From NCBI RefSeq assembly GCF_900102795.1, contig NZ_FMWG01000011.1, positions 62,001 through 126,000 of the forward strand: a DNA stretch of 64,000 nucleotides, read 5' to 3'. Below the pieces are notes generated by a model. It saw nothing but the letters and a program-made list of their open reading frames with translations. It ran no database searches and was not told the origin of the DNA. This DNA comes from Epibacterium ulvae. Lineage in GTDB: Bacteria; Pseudomonadota; Alphaproteobacteria; Rhodobacterales; Rhodobacteraceae. Each line of letters opens with the position of its first letter. Within the stretch, counting starts at the first letter, position 1. The position numbers and the translations under genes are program-made. Positions 34,219-43,350 of this stretch are shown in pieces.

Positions 34219-35178
34219 ATGAAACATTCGTTTGCCTTGGTCGCAGCCGTCACCTTCGCCGCACCTGCTTTTGCAGAAAACTGGGATATGCCAACACCTT
34301 ATGGTGATAGCACCTTCCACACACAGAACATCATCCAGTTCGCAGATGAGGTGCGCACCGCCACTGATGGCGCATTGGACATCACCGTACATTCTGCAAA
34401 TTCACTGATTCCCCACGCCGAAATCAAAAACGCAGTGCGCTCCCGTCAGGTTCCAATTGGGGAATTCTTTCTGTCTCGCCTCGCCAACGAAGATCTCGCC
34501 TTTGGTGTCGACAGCCAGCCTTTTGTGGCCACCAGCTATGATGATGCCGAAAAACTTTGGGCAGAGCAAAAGCCGGTCATCACCGAACTTTTGGCCAAAC
34601 AAGGGCTAAAGCCACTGTTTTCCGTACCATGGCCCGCGCAAGGCCTGTACACCAATGGTGAAATCTCCAAAGTTGAAGACCTGAACGGTCTGCGGTTCCG
34701 CGCCTATAACGCGGCTCTGGAAGAGTTCGCCGCCCTCGCAGGGGCCGCTCCGGTTCAGGTTGAAGCGGCTGACATCCCACAGGCCTTTTCAACCGGTCAG
34801 GTCGCAGCGATGATCACCTCTCCTTCAACCGGTGTGAACTCAACCGCATGGGATTTTGTAACCCACTACAGCCCGATCAACGCATGGGTTCCAAAAAACA
34901 TCGTTGTGGTAAACCAGCGTGTCTTTGATCGTCTGGATAAGACCCAGCAAGCCGCCGTTCTGGCCGCTGCCGAAGCCGCAGAGGCGCGTGGTTGGGAAAT
35001 GTCCGCCGCAGAAGCTGCACAAAAAACCAAAGAGCTCGCTGAAAACGGCATCACCGTCTACGAACCCAGCGCTGAACTGGTAGACGGTTTGCAAGCCATC
35101 GGTGGCAAGATGCTGGAAGGCTGGGACAGTAAAGCCTCAGACGAAGCCCGTGCGATCCTGTCTGGTTACAACAAGTAA
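34219..35178 (+). CDS. dctP: TRAP transporter substrate-binding protein DctP
   Basis: The 319-residue protein starts at ATG 34219 with GGGAG upstream and has a 19-residue signal peptide (ending PAFA). DctP features include VHSANSLIPHAEIKNAVRSRQVPIGEFFLS, the conserved LNGLRFRAYN with the carboxylate-binding Arg, and NQRVFDRLDKTQQAAVLAAAE. It collects an organic acid in the periplasm for the DctQ/DctM pair downstream. Adjacent 5-oxoprolinase makes pyroglutamate the leading candidate; pyroglutamate-binding TRAP proteins are known from Bordetella. Confidence 0.92.
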   Translation: MKHSFALVAAVTFAAPAFAENWDMPTPYGDSTFHTQNIIQFADEVRTATDGALDITVHSANSLIPHAEIKNAVRSRQVPIGEFFLSRLANEDLAFGVDSQPFVATSYDDAEKLWAEQKPVITELLAKQGLKPLFSVPWPAQGLYTNGEISKVEDLNGLRFRAYNAALEEFAALAGAAPVQVEAADIPQAFSTGQVAAMITSPSTGVNSTAWDFVTHYSPINAWVPKNIVVVNQRVFDRLDKTQQAAVLAAAEAAEARGWEMSAAEAAQKTKELAENGITVYEPSAELVDGLQAIGGKMLEGWDSKASDEARAILSGYNK

Positions 35179-35197
35179 TCCAATCGTTCCCCATCTC

Positions 35198-35224
35198 AGG
35201 CCTTGGCACGCAGTGCCAGGGCCT
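35198..35224 (+). terminator. Stem-loop between dctP and dctQ
   Basis: AGGCC plus TGGCAC pair with GTGCCA plus GGCCT across a three-base loop, with one T-G wobble inside, followed by TTTCTT. This is a strong terminator-like attenuator within the operon. Confidence 0.75.
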
Positions 35225-35255
35225 TTTCTTAGCTTTCAGTGAAAAAGGCTACGTT

Positions 35256-35780
35256 ATGCGTGTTTTCCTAACCCGCCTCTATCAGGCTGCGGGCATCCTA
35301 AGCGCCGGTTTGATCGCAGCAATCTGCCTGCTGGTCAGCGCTCAGATCGTTTTGAACGGGCTTGGGCGCTTGTTTCCCGGCACCTTTCCCACCACCATTC
35401 CATCATATGCGGATTTCTCAGGCTTTATGCTGGCAGGATCAACATTCTTGGCGATGGCCTATACGCTGCGCTCAGGCGGTCATATCCGTGTAAACCTGAT
35501 CGTGCAGCGCCTGCCCGCGCCACTGATGCTCGCCGCAGAAGCGCTCAGCCTTACGCTCGCCCTTCTGTTCACGGGCATAGCGCTTTGGTTTTCCGCGGCC
35601 TTGGTCCAAGAAAGCCTGCATTACGGTGATGTTTCAACCGGGATCATTCCAGTGCCTTTGTGGATACCGCAAACCCCAATGGTGGTTGGTTTAGGCCTTT
35701 TGATGATCGCGCTGGTACATACGCTGTTCGATCTTGTGCAAACGCGCAGCTCTGTCTTAACTACTGCGGATGAGGTCTAA
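35256..35780 (+). CDS. dctQ: TRAP transporter small permease DctQ
   Basis: A 174-residue protein with four membrane helices (about 12-34, 50-68, 88-112, 136-158) and the family segment MAYTLRSGGHIRVNLI. It is the small membrane subunit that partners DctM in TRAP importers. It starts 77 bp after dctP, beyond a hairpin, and lies three bases before dctM. Confidence 0.9.
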   Translation: MRVFLTRLYQAAGILSAGLIAAICLLVSAQIVLNGLGRLFPGTFPTTIPSYADFSGFMLAGSTFLAMAYTLRSGGHIRVNLIVQRLPAPLMLAAEALSLTLALLFTGIALWFSAALVQESLHYGDVSTGIIPVPLWIPQTPMVVGLGLLMIALVHTLFDLVQTRSSVLTTADEV

Positions 35781-35783
35781 GCC

Positions 35784-37085
35784 ATGTCAGATCCTCTCAT
35801 CGCTCTTGTCTTGCTGGGTGGCTTGATCCTGCTGCTTAGTGCAGGTCTTTGGGTTGCCATCGCGCTTGGCACCGTGGCCTTTATTGCTTTGTCTCTGTTC
35901 TCGAATGCACCGGCTGGCCTTGTCATGGCCACCACGCTTTGGGGCCATTCCCACAGCTGGGCCCTCACCGCCCTGCCCCTCTTTATCTTAATGGGTGAAA
36001 TCCTGCTCAGATCGCGCCTCAGTCAGGATATGTTTGACGGGTTGGCGCCATGGCTCAGCCGCGCGCCGGGCCGGTTGCTGCATGTAAACGTCTTTGGTTG
36101 CGCAATCTTTGCCGCCGTTTCAGGATCATCTGCCGCAACTGCGGCCACCATTGGCCGCATGTCGGTGCCAGAACTGACGAAACGCGGCTATCCCGAAAGC
36201 CTGATCCTTGGCACGCTGGCAGGTTCCGCCACCTTAGGCCTGTTGATCCCGCCTTCCATCATCCTCATCGTCTATGGCGTCGCCACGGAACAATCTATTG
36301 CCCGCCTGTTCATCGCAGGCGTTGGCCCCGGCGTGATGCTCATTGCGCTTTTTGCAGGCTATGTCGCGGTGCGCGCCTGGATGAACCCCAGCCTGATCCC
36401 CAATGAAGCGCGCCATTTCAACCTGCGCGAACGGCTCAATGCCTCGCGCAATCTGATACCCGTCGCACTTTTGATCCTTGGCGTGATCGGATCTATTTAC
36501 GCAGGCCTTGCCTCCCCCACGGATGCGGCCGCACTTGGCGTTGTGCTTGCAACGATCCTGGCTTGGGCCTCCGGCGCATTCAGCTGGAAACTGCTGTTTG
36601 AAGCCCTGATGTCCGCCACCCGCACCTCTTGCATGATTGCCTTTATCCTGCTGGGGGCGGCCTATCTTTCGGTTGCGATGGGCTTCACCGGACTGCCCCG
36701 CAATCTGGCAAGCTGGATCGGCGCGATGGACCTTTCTGTCACTGCGCTTCTGTTGGCACTCACCCTGTTTTTCATCGTGCTTGGCTGTTTTCTGGATGGA
36801 ATTTCCGTGGTGGTCCTTACGACATCAATCATCATGCCAATGATCCAGGCCGTGGGGATCGATCCTTTGTGGTTCGGCATTTATCTGGTGGTTGTGGTCG
36901 AGATGAGCCAGATCACCCCGCCCGTCGGCTTCAACCTCTTCGTGATCCAAGGCATGACCGGCATCAACATCATGCGCGTGGCCAAGGCCGCGTTCCCCTT
37001 CTTCCTGCTTCTGTTGCTGGGCGTTGCGCTGATTTCAATTTTCCCCGGCATCGTCACATACTTACCCAGCCTCATGGGCAACTAA
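35784..37085 (+). CDS. dctM: TRAP transporter large permease DctM
   Basis: The 433-residue hydrophobic protein has about twelve helices and the DctM signatures FAAVSGSSAATAATIGRMSVPELTKRGY and AGSATLGLLIPPSIILIVYG near 110-165, plus EMSQITPPVGFNLFVIQGM near the C terminus. It forms the sodium-coupled translocation channel with DctQ. A clear terminator follows its stop codon. Confidence 0.94.
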   Translation: MSDPLIALVLLGGLILLLSAGLWVAIALGTVAFIALSLFSNAPAGLVMATTLWGHSHSWALTALPLFILMGEILLRSRLSQDMFDGLAPWLSRAPGRLLHVNVFGCAIFAAVSGSSAATAATIGRMSVPELTKRGYPESLILGTLAGSATLGLLIPPSIILIVYGVATEQSIARLFIAGVGPGVMLIALFAGYVAVRAWMNPSLIPNEARHFNLRERLNASRNLIPVALLILGVIGSIYAGLASPTDAAALGVVLATILAWASGAFSWKLLFEALMSATRTSCMIAFILLGAAYLSVAMGFTGLPRNLASWIGAMDLSVTALLLALTLFFIVLGCFLDGISVVVLTTSIIMPMIQAVGIDPLWFGIYLVVVVEMSQITPPVGFNLFVIQGMTGINIMRVAKAAFPFFLLLLLGVALISIFPGIVTYLPSLMGN

Positions 37086-37091
37086 CGAAAA

Positions 37092-37120
37092 AAGCTGCGC
37101 CTCAACTCAAGGCGCAGCTT
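37092..37120 (+). terminator. Terminator of the TRAP operon
   Basis: AAGCTGCGCC (37092-37101) and GGCGCAGCTT (37111-37120) form a perfect 10-bp stem with a 9-base loop just after the dctM stop, with an A-tract on the left and T's at the right end of the stem. It can act in both directions between dctM and the convergent nitrate operon. Confidence 0.8.
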
Positions 37121-37145
37121 TCCAAATGCTCAACGAACTTTTGCG

Positions 37146-37967
37146 CTAGTGCTCAGTCTGGCCTGTGATCAGGCTGTTTGCATCTATACACCGCTGATCT
37201 GCATCCGCATGTTTGGGAGAACGCAAAAAGATGATCGCCGGATGCGAAATCCCACGCTCCTGCATATCTTCAGACAGTTTTGCCAATGTACTGCGCAACA
37301 CGGCCTCATTGGGTTTACTCGCAGAGGCCACAACCTCCACCGGCATATCCTGGCGAAAACCTGCCCCCATCAGCTGTGCCTGCAACGCGCCGCTCATCCG
37401 TGTCGCCATATAAAGCGCAACTGTCGTGCCTGGGCGCAGCAGTGCTGCCACATCAGGCGCTTCATCGCCGTCCCGGCAAGTGCCCGTGGCAAAGATCACC
37501 CGGTCACTTTCCCCCCGGCTGGTCAAAGACTGACCTAAAACCGCAGCTGCCGCGCTGGCGGCTGTAATTCCGGGGATAACCTCACACGGCACGCCCGCCT
37601 CGGCAGCGGCAGCACGCTCTTCATCAGCGCGGCCAAACACAGATGGATCGCCACTTTTCAACCGCACCACATGCTGGCCCGCTTTGGCGGCCTCTACAAT
37701 CATCTGGTTGATCACCTCTTGCGGCCAGGCGCAGGCGCCCACGTCCTTGCCCACAAACACCTGCGCCGCTTTTGGATTGGCCAGCTCCAGAACATCAGGA
37801 TCGATTAAGCGGTCAAAATAGATCACATCCGCCGCCTGCAGCACCCGCAAGGCACGCAGCGTCAACAGATCTGCCGCACCCGGACCAGCACCAACAAGGC
37901 TGATTTTGCCAACCTTACCAGAGGCAACAGCAGGCAACAGCGTCTCTAAATCGGGGATCATTTTCAT
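37146..37967 (-). CDS. cobA: Uroporphyrinogen-III C-methyltransferase
   Basis: The 273-residue SUMT has the SAM-binding start VGAGPGAADLLTLRALRVLQAADVIYFDRL, then KDVGA, VRLKSGDPSVFGRADEE and PGITAASAAAAVLGQSLTSR, and TTVALYMATRM. It methylates uroporphyrinogen III to precorrin-2, the entry to sirohaem, which NirB needs. It is the last gene of the nitrate operon and overlaps nasA by four bases. It lacks the dehydrogenase/chelatase half of CysG, so those steps must be encoded elsewhere. Confidence 0.94.
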   Translation of the reverse strand: MKMIPDLETLLPAVASGKVGKISLVGAGPGAADLLTLRALRVLQAADVIYFDRLIDPDVLELANPKAAQVFVGKDVGACAWPQEVINQMIVEAAKAGQHVVRLKSGDPSVFGRADEERAAAAEAGVPCEVIPGITAASAAAAVLGQSLTSRGESDRVIFATGTCRDGDEAPDVAALLRPGTTVALYMATRMSGALQAQLMGAGFRQDMPVEVVASASKPNEAVLRSTLAKLSEDMQERGISHPAIIFLRSPKHADADQRCIDANSLITGQTEH

Positions 37968-40582
37968 TCTGCTGCCATCCTTTGTGTGTCAAGTTGTGCA
38001 ATCAGATCCGCCAGCTCTGGCTTACAGGATCCGCAATTTGTGCCCGCGCTTGTGCATTCCATAAGCGCAGGCACACTGTCCGCCCCCGCCGCAATCGCCC
38101 GCTGCAGATCCAACCGGCCTACATCCATACAGGCGCAGACAATCGCCCCTTTGGCGGGTTGATCTTGGCCCGGAACCCCTGCCAGAACCCGCGCCGCCGG
38201 GATATCCTTGCCAATCAGATCTGCAATTGCAGCCCGCGCCACCTGCACCGGTTCTGGTGCAGCAAAAAAGGCCCCCAACAGCTGTGCCCCGTCATGAATT
38301 GCAATCCGCACCATGCCACTGGCACTGTCATCAAACCGGCTGATGATGCCATTTTGCACCCCCAGCACGCTGCGGGCTTCTTTGTCCCAATCACGGGGCA
38401 ATTTGTGCCCGGCAACCTCAACCCGCCAGCCCTGTTTGCTGCGCGCAAGCGCCGCATAAGGCCGGTTTGGCTGCATTTCAGCGACACTCACCGCAAAACC
38501 AAACCACGCCGCCGGATAAGCCCGCGCTTTGACCTTGGCCATTTTCAACGCAGGTTGCCCAGACACCGCATCAACCCGCCCGGTGACCAGCGCATTCACC
38601 CGCCCCGCCGCAGCGGTTTGTGCGGTCCAATGCATCGGCGCACAACACGCCCCTTTTTGTACACGATCCGTGATCAATACCCGCAACACCGCGCGGCCAT
38701 GGCTGTTTTCGATCTCAACCAGACCCGCCGCCTGCAATCCCAAACGCAGCGCATCTTCGGGATGAACCTCCAGATAAGGCTCTCCCATATGCGCACCCAA
38801 CTGCGGCGCACGGCCAGTCCGGGTCATGGTATGCCAATGATCCCGCACCCGTGCTGTATTGAACCGCAGTGTCTCACCTTCAGGCTGCGCCAATTCCGGC
38901 GGCGTGATTGGCAGCATCTTGGCCTTTCCATCAGGATGATAAAACTTACCCTCTGCAAAGAAGCGCTTGTTCTCAACCTCATAGCCCGCTGGAATTGGCC
39001 AAACCTGAGGCGTCAGATGATCGTAATCCACATCAGATAACGTCTCTAGGCCCGAGATATCAAAATCCCGTCCCAATGCGCCAGAGACACCAGACAGGCT
39101 CGCATGTTCGCGAAACACTTCTGCGGGTGACGCATAATCAAACGCTTCTTTCCACCCCATACGGCAACCGACAGCTGCCAAAACCGCCCAATCCGCGCGC
39201 GCCTCTCCCGGCATCGGCAAAAACGGACGTTGACGCGAAATGCACCGTTCAGAATTGGTGACAGTCCCGGATTTTTCGCCCCAGCCCGCAGCCGGTAAGC
39301 GCAGATCCACACAGTCCATCGTGTCGGTTCTGGCAATGATGTCAGAGCCCACAGTAAAGGGCACAGACCGGATCGCTTCAGCAACAAAATCCGCCTCTGG
39401 CATAGACACCACCGGATTTGTCGACATCACCCAAAGCGCCTTGATCTTGCCATCACGACAGGCCCGAAACAGATCAACCGCTTTTAAACCCGGTTTTTCA
39501 GGCATTACAGGCGCCGCCCAAAACTCTTGAACAGCCGCGCGGTGATCGGCGTTTTCCAAATCCAGATGACTGGCCAGCATATTGGACAGCCCCCCAACCT
39601 CACGCCCACCCATCGCATTGGGTTGGCCCGTCATGGAAAATGGCCCCATACCCGGACGACCAATCCGACCCGTCGCCAGATGGCAGTTCAGGATCGCATT
39701 GACCTTATCGGTTCCATACGCGGATTGGTTCACCCCCATCGAAAACAGGGTCACAACCTTTTCGCTTTTACACCACAGATCCACAAACGCGTTGATCTGG
39801 TCTGGGTTCAAACCACACGTCACAACCGATGCGGTGGATTGCGCTGCAGCCCCCAACGCCGCCTCCAGCCCGTTCACATGAGCATTTACATAGTCGTGGT
39901 TGATCAGGTCCCGCGCTTTGATCTCGCACAACAGATGATTAAACAGTGCAGCGTCGCCATCGCTTTGGATGGGCAGATGCAAATCCGCAATCTGGCAGGT
40001 GGCTGTGCGGCGCGGATCAATCACTACAATTTTCAAATCCGGGCGCGCGGCTTTGGCCGCTTCGATCCGGCGAAACAACACCGGGTGACACCAGGCTGTA
40101 TTGGAGCCAACCAGCACAATTGTATCTGCCAGTTCAAAATCTTCATACTGGCCCGGAACCGTATCCGTGCCAAAAGCGCGTTTATGCCCCGCCACAGCCG
40201 AGGCCATACACAGGCGCGAATTGGTATCGATATTGGCCGATCCCATAAAGCCTTTGATCAGCTTATTGGCCACATAATAATCTTCGGTCAGCAATTGCCC
40301 TGACAGGTAAAATGCCACCGATTCAGGACCATGATCGCGAATTGCCTCTGAAAATTTCTGGGCCACCAAATCCAGCGCGTGATCCCAGCTGACATCTGCG
40401 CCTTTCAGGCTGGGCGCAAGCAGTCGCCCCTCTAGCCCGATGGTGGCGCCAAGGGCTGTTCCCTTGGAGCACAACCGCCCCGCGTTGGCGGGGTGGTTTG
40501 GATCACCTTTGATCGATCCATCCGCCCCTGCCAGCACGCCGCATCCGACACCACAATACGGGCATGTGGTACAGGTGCTCAT
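37964..40582 (-). CDS. nasA: Assimilatory nitrate reductase catalytic subunit
   Basis: The 872-residue molybdoenzyme starts with a [4Fe-4S] site (Cys7, Cys10, Cys14, Cys38), followed by bis-MGD domains (YVANKLIKGFMGSANIDTNSRLCMASAVAGHKRAFG; GMGPFSMTGQPNAMGGREVGG). The C terminus adds a BFD-like [2Fe-2S] domain (VCACMDVGRLDLQRAI ... CTSAGTNCGSCKPEL). It reduces nitrate to nitrite in the cytosol. Its electron donor is not encoded alongside: no NasC/NasB flavoprotein gene is present. It overlaps nirD and cobA by four bases each. Confidence 0.95.
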   Translation of the reverse strand: MSTCTTCPYCGVGCGVLAGADGSIKGDPNHPANAGRLCSKGTALGATIGLEGRLLAPSLKGADVSWDHALDLVAQKFSEAIRDHGPESVAFYLSGQLLTEDYYVANKLIKGFMGSANIDTNSRLCMASAVAGHKRAFGTDTVPGQYEDFELADTIVLVGSNTAWCHPVLFRRIEAAKAARPDLKIVVIDPRRTATCQIADLHLPIQSDGDAALFNHLLCEIKARDLINHDYVNAHVNGLEAALGAAAQSTASVVTCGLNPDQINAFVDLWCKSEKVVTLFSMGVNQSAYGTDKVNAILNCHLATGRIGRPGMGPFSMTGQPNAMGGREVGGLSNMLASHLDLENADHRAAVQEFWAAPVMPEKPGLKAVDLFRACRDGKIKALWVMSTNPVVSMPEADFVAEAIRSVPFTVGSDIIARTDTMDCVDLRLPAAGWGEKSGTVTNSERCISRQRPFLPMPGEARADWAVLAAVGCRMGWKEAFDYASPAEVFREHASLSGVSGALGRDFDISGLETLSDVDYDHLTPQVWPIPAGYEVENKRFFAEGKFYHPDGKAKMLPITPPELAQPEGETLRFNTARVRDHWHTMTRTGRAPQLGAHMGEPYLEVHPEDALRLGLQAAGLVEIENSHGRAVLRVLITDRVQKGACCAPMHWTAQTAAAGRVNALVTGRVDAVSGQPALKMAKVKARAYPAAWFGFAVSVAEMQPNRPYAALARSKQGWRVEVAGHKLPRDWDKEARSVLGVQNGIISRFDDSASGMVRIAIHDGAQLLGAFFAAPEPVQVARAAIADLIGKDIPAARVLAGVPGQDQPAKGAIVCACMDVGRLDLQRAIAAGADSVPALMECTSAGTNCGSCKPELADLIAQLDTQRMAAE

Positions 40583-40917
40583 TCCGCTGCGGTCCGCATC
40601 TGCAGGAAGGAACGCTCCAACCAGATCCGACCATCCTCAACACGGGCTGGATAGGTGGCCACGCTGCCTTCATCGGCACCCTGTGCTTGCCCCGTCTCAA
40701 GCGAGATCACCCAATTGTGTAGCGGGCAGGTCACGGATTTCCCATGCACAATCCCCTCTGCCAAAGGCCCCTTTTTGTGGGGGCAGGCATTGTCCAGCGC
40801 AAAGACCTCATCCTCATAGGTGCGAAACACCGCAACACATCCCAACGGCGTCTTTACAAGGCGCGCACCGCGGGGCGCGATATCATCGAGCGCCCCAACA
40901 TCAATCCACTCGCTCAT
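40579..40917 (-). CDS. nirD: Nitrite reductase (NADH) small subunit
   Basis: The 112-residue protein has a Rieske-type domain with CPHKKGPLAEG and CPLHNWVISLETG, which retain the Cys/His ligand pairs, as in some longer NirD proteins. It partners NirB in cytoplasmic nitrite reduction to ammonium. Four-base overlaps with nirB and nasA show tight coupling. Confidence 0.93.
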   Translation of the reverse strand: MSEWIDVGALDDIAPRGARLVKTPLGCVAVFRTYEDEVFALDNACPHKKGPLAEGIVHGKSVTCPLHNWVISLETGQAQGADEGSVATYPARVEDGRIWLERSFLQMRTAAE

Positions 40918-43346
40918 TCTGCCGCCTCCAGTCTGATCTCTTTCATAGGCTTATAGGTGTCGGCTTTTTCCTTCACATGATCTGCCCATGGATCACGACG
41001 GTAGATGGATTGCGACAGATCAAATCGCGCAGCAGCAGCTTTGCGGATCTCCAGATCTTCGATTTGCTCCTTGATCCAGTCTAGCCCTACCTTGTCCATC
41101 CATTTCCAGATACGATCCAGATACTTAGCACCCTCGCGGTACAGCTGCGTCACCGCACGCACCACCTCCATCACCTCTTCTTCGTTGGCGACCTGGATCA
41201 GCAATTTGGTCTCTTTGACCTCCATGCCGGCCGCGCCGCCGATCGACACCTGATAGCCGCTGTCTACGCAGACGATACCAATGTCCTTGCAGGTCGCCTC
41301 TGCACAGTTGCGCGGACAACCTGACACGCCCAGCTTCAACTTATGCGGGGTCCAGGATCCCCACAGGTCTTTCTCCAGCTTAATGCCAAGCCCGGTTGAA
41401 TCCTGTGTGCCAAACCGGCAATGATCGGTACCCACACAGGTTTTCACCGTGCGCAGACCTTTGGAATAGGCGTGGCCTGAAACCATGCCCGCCGCATTCA
41501 GATCCGCCCAGATATCTGGCAGATCTTCGCCTTTGACACCCAACAGATCGATCCGCTGGCCGCCCGTCACCTTAACAGTGGGCACCTCGTATTTATCAGC
41601 CGCATCCGCAATTGCGCGCAATTCATCCGGAGTGGTGATCCCGCCCCACATGCGCGGCACAACCGAGAACGTGCCGTCTTTCTGAATGTTTGCGTGTTTA
41701 CGTTCGTTGATAAACCGGCTTTGCGGGTCATCCTGATATTCCACCGGCCAATCTGCCAGCAGGTAATAGTTCAACGCCGGGCGGCATTTGGCGCAACCAC
41801 AGGATGTTTTCCAGCCCAACTCCTGCATCACCGCAGCCATGCTTTTCAGCTCTTGGCTCTTGATCAGACGGCGCACATCTTCATGGGTCAGATCCGTGCA
41901 GCCACACATCGGCTCTGCCGCTGGCATCTGGAAATCATCCCCCAGTGTGACCGCCAGAACCTGTTCCACCAACCCGGTACATGTCCCACAAGACGCACTT
42001 GCCTTGGTGGTTGCGCGCACAGCCCCTAGATCGGTTGCGCCCGCTTCAATTGCTTCGACGATCTGTCCCTTACAGATGCCGTTACAGCCACAGATCTCCG
42101 CATCAAGCGGTAAGGCTGCAACGGCCGCCATAGGGTCCAGCGCGTCTCCTCCCTGATAGGCCGGACCAAAGATCAACGTGTCGCGCATGTCGGAAATATC
42201 GGTCTTGTCCTTGATTAGGCCAAAGAACCAGTTGCTGTCAGCAGTATCCCCATAAAACACCGCGCCCACCACGCGGTTTTCCTCAATGACGAGGCGTTTA
42301 TAAACGCCGCGCGCAGGATCGCGGAACACGATATCTTCGCGCCCGTCCGCTTCGGCAAAATCACCAGCCGAAAACAGATCACAGCCCGTGACTTTCAGCT
42401 TGGTCGACAGCTCTTTTTGTACAAAAGCCGCCTCTTCGCCCATCAAGGTCTGCGCCGCAACTTTGGCTTGATCATACAAAGGCGCAACCAGTCCAAACAG
42501 CGCGCCATCGTGTTCAACACATTCGCCAACCGCCAGCACATCTGCGTCAGAGGTCAGCATCTGGTCATCCACATGGATGCCCTTGCCAACCATCAGACCT
42601 GCCTCTTGTGCCAGTGCCACATTCGGGCGAATACCCACCGCCATCACCAGCAGATCACAGGGCAATTCGGTGCCATCATCCAGCAACAACGCCTTCACCT
42701 TGCCATCTTCACCAAGGATTTCCTTGGAGTTGGCGGCGCATTTTACAGTAATACCCTTATCAATCAGTGCTTTACGCAACAAATACCCAGCGGCTTCATC
42801 CAGCTGACGCTCCATCAGATGGCCCATGATGTGCACAACCGTCACATCAACGCCGCGCGCCGCCATACCCGCCGCCGCTTCCAGACCCAAAAGACCGCCA
42901 CCAATGACAACCGCCTTTTGCCCGGCTTCAAGGCCCATCATCCGCTCAGTGTCTTCCAGATCGCGATACGCAATCACACCTTCCAGATCATGACCGGGCA
43001 GCGGGATCATAAAGGGGTTAGAGCCCGTCCCGAACACCAGCTTATCATAAGCCAGCACATCACCATTGTCTGCGGTCACCGTCTTGGCTTCGCGGTCAAT
43101 GGCGACAATCTTTTCACCAAAGCGAGTGATGACCTTATTGTCAGCATACCAGTCATCGTCATGGGTCACGATATCCTGATAGGTCTGATCCCCGGCCAAA
43201 ACAGGCGACAGCATAATGCGGTTATAATTGCCACGCGGCTCTGCATTAAACAGGGTCACAGCCACATCGGCGTTTGCGTCAAACAGATGCTCCAGCATCC
43301 GTCCCGAGGCCATACCCGCCCCAATCACAATAATCTTCTGTGTCAT
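40914..43346 (-). CDS. nirB: Nitrite reductase (NADH) large subunit
   Basis: The 810-residue subunit has an N-terminal FAD/NAD(P) oxidoreductase domain (IIVIGAGMASGRMLEHL; KAVVIGGGLLGLEAAAGMAARG), two BFD-like [2Fe-2S] modules (CGCNGICKGQIVEAI; CGCTDLTHEDVRRLI) and a C-terminal sirohaem/[4Fe-4S] reductase part (CVGTDHCRFG; GVSGCPRNCAEATCKDIG). It reduces nitrite to ammonium with NADH. Length and domain order are standard. It starts four bases after the ATPase gene. Confidence 0.96.
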   Translation of the reverse strand: MTQKIIVIGAGMASGRMLEHLFDANADVAVTLFNAEPRGNYNRIMLSPVLAGDQTYQDIVTHDDDWYADNKVITRFGEKIVAIDREAKTVTADNGDVLAYDKLVFGTGSNPFMIPLPGHDLEGVIAYRDLEDTERMMGLEAGQKAVVIGGGLLGLEAAAGMAARGVDVTVVHIMGHLMERQLDEAAGYLLRKALIDKGITVKCAANSKEILGEDGKVKALLLDDGTELPCDLLVMAVGIRPNVALAQEAGLMVGKGIHVDDQMLTSDADVLAVGECVEHDGALFGLVAPLYDQAKVAAQTLMGEEAAFVQKELSTKLKVTGCDLFSAGDFAEADGREDIVFRDPARGVYKRLVIEENRVVGAVFYGDTADSNWFFGLIKDKTDISDMRDTLIFGPAYQGGDALDPMAAVAALPLDAEICGCNGICKGQIVEAIEAGATDLGAVRATTKASASCGTCTGLVEQVLAVTLGDDFQMPAAEPMCGCTDLTHEDVRRLIKSQELKSMAAVMQELGWKTSCGCAKCRPALNYYLLADWPVEYQDDPQSRFINERKHANIQKDGTFSVVPRMWGGITTPDELRAIADAADKYEVPTVKVTGGQRIDLLGVKGEDLPDIWADLNAAGMVSGHAYSKGLRTVKTCVGTDHCRFGTQDSTGLGIKLEKDLWGSWTPHKLKLGVSGCPRNCAEATCKDIGIVCVDSGYQVSIGGAAGMEVKETKLLIQVANEEEVMEVVRAVTQLYREGAKYLDRIWKWMDKVGLDWIKEQIEDLEIRKAAAARFDLSQSIYRRDPWADHVKEKADTYKPMKEIRLEAAE

Positions 43347-43350
43347 TATC

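Noticed and set aside
37982-39040. A 352-codon plus-strand open frame antisense to nasA
   Set aside because: It is a shadow of nasA rich in Arg, His and Pro, with no recognisable domain.
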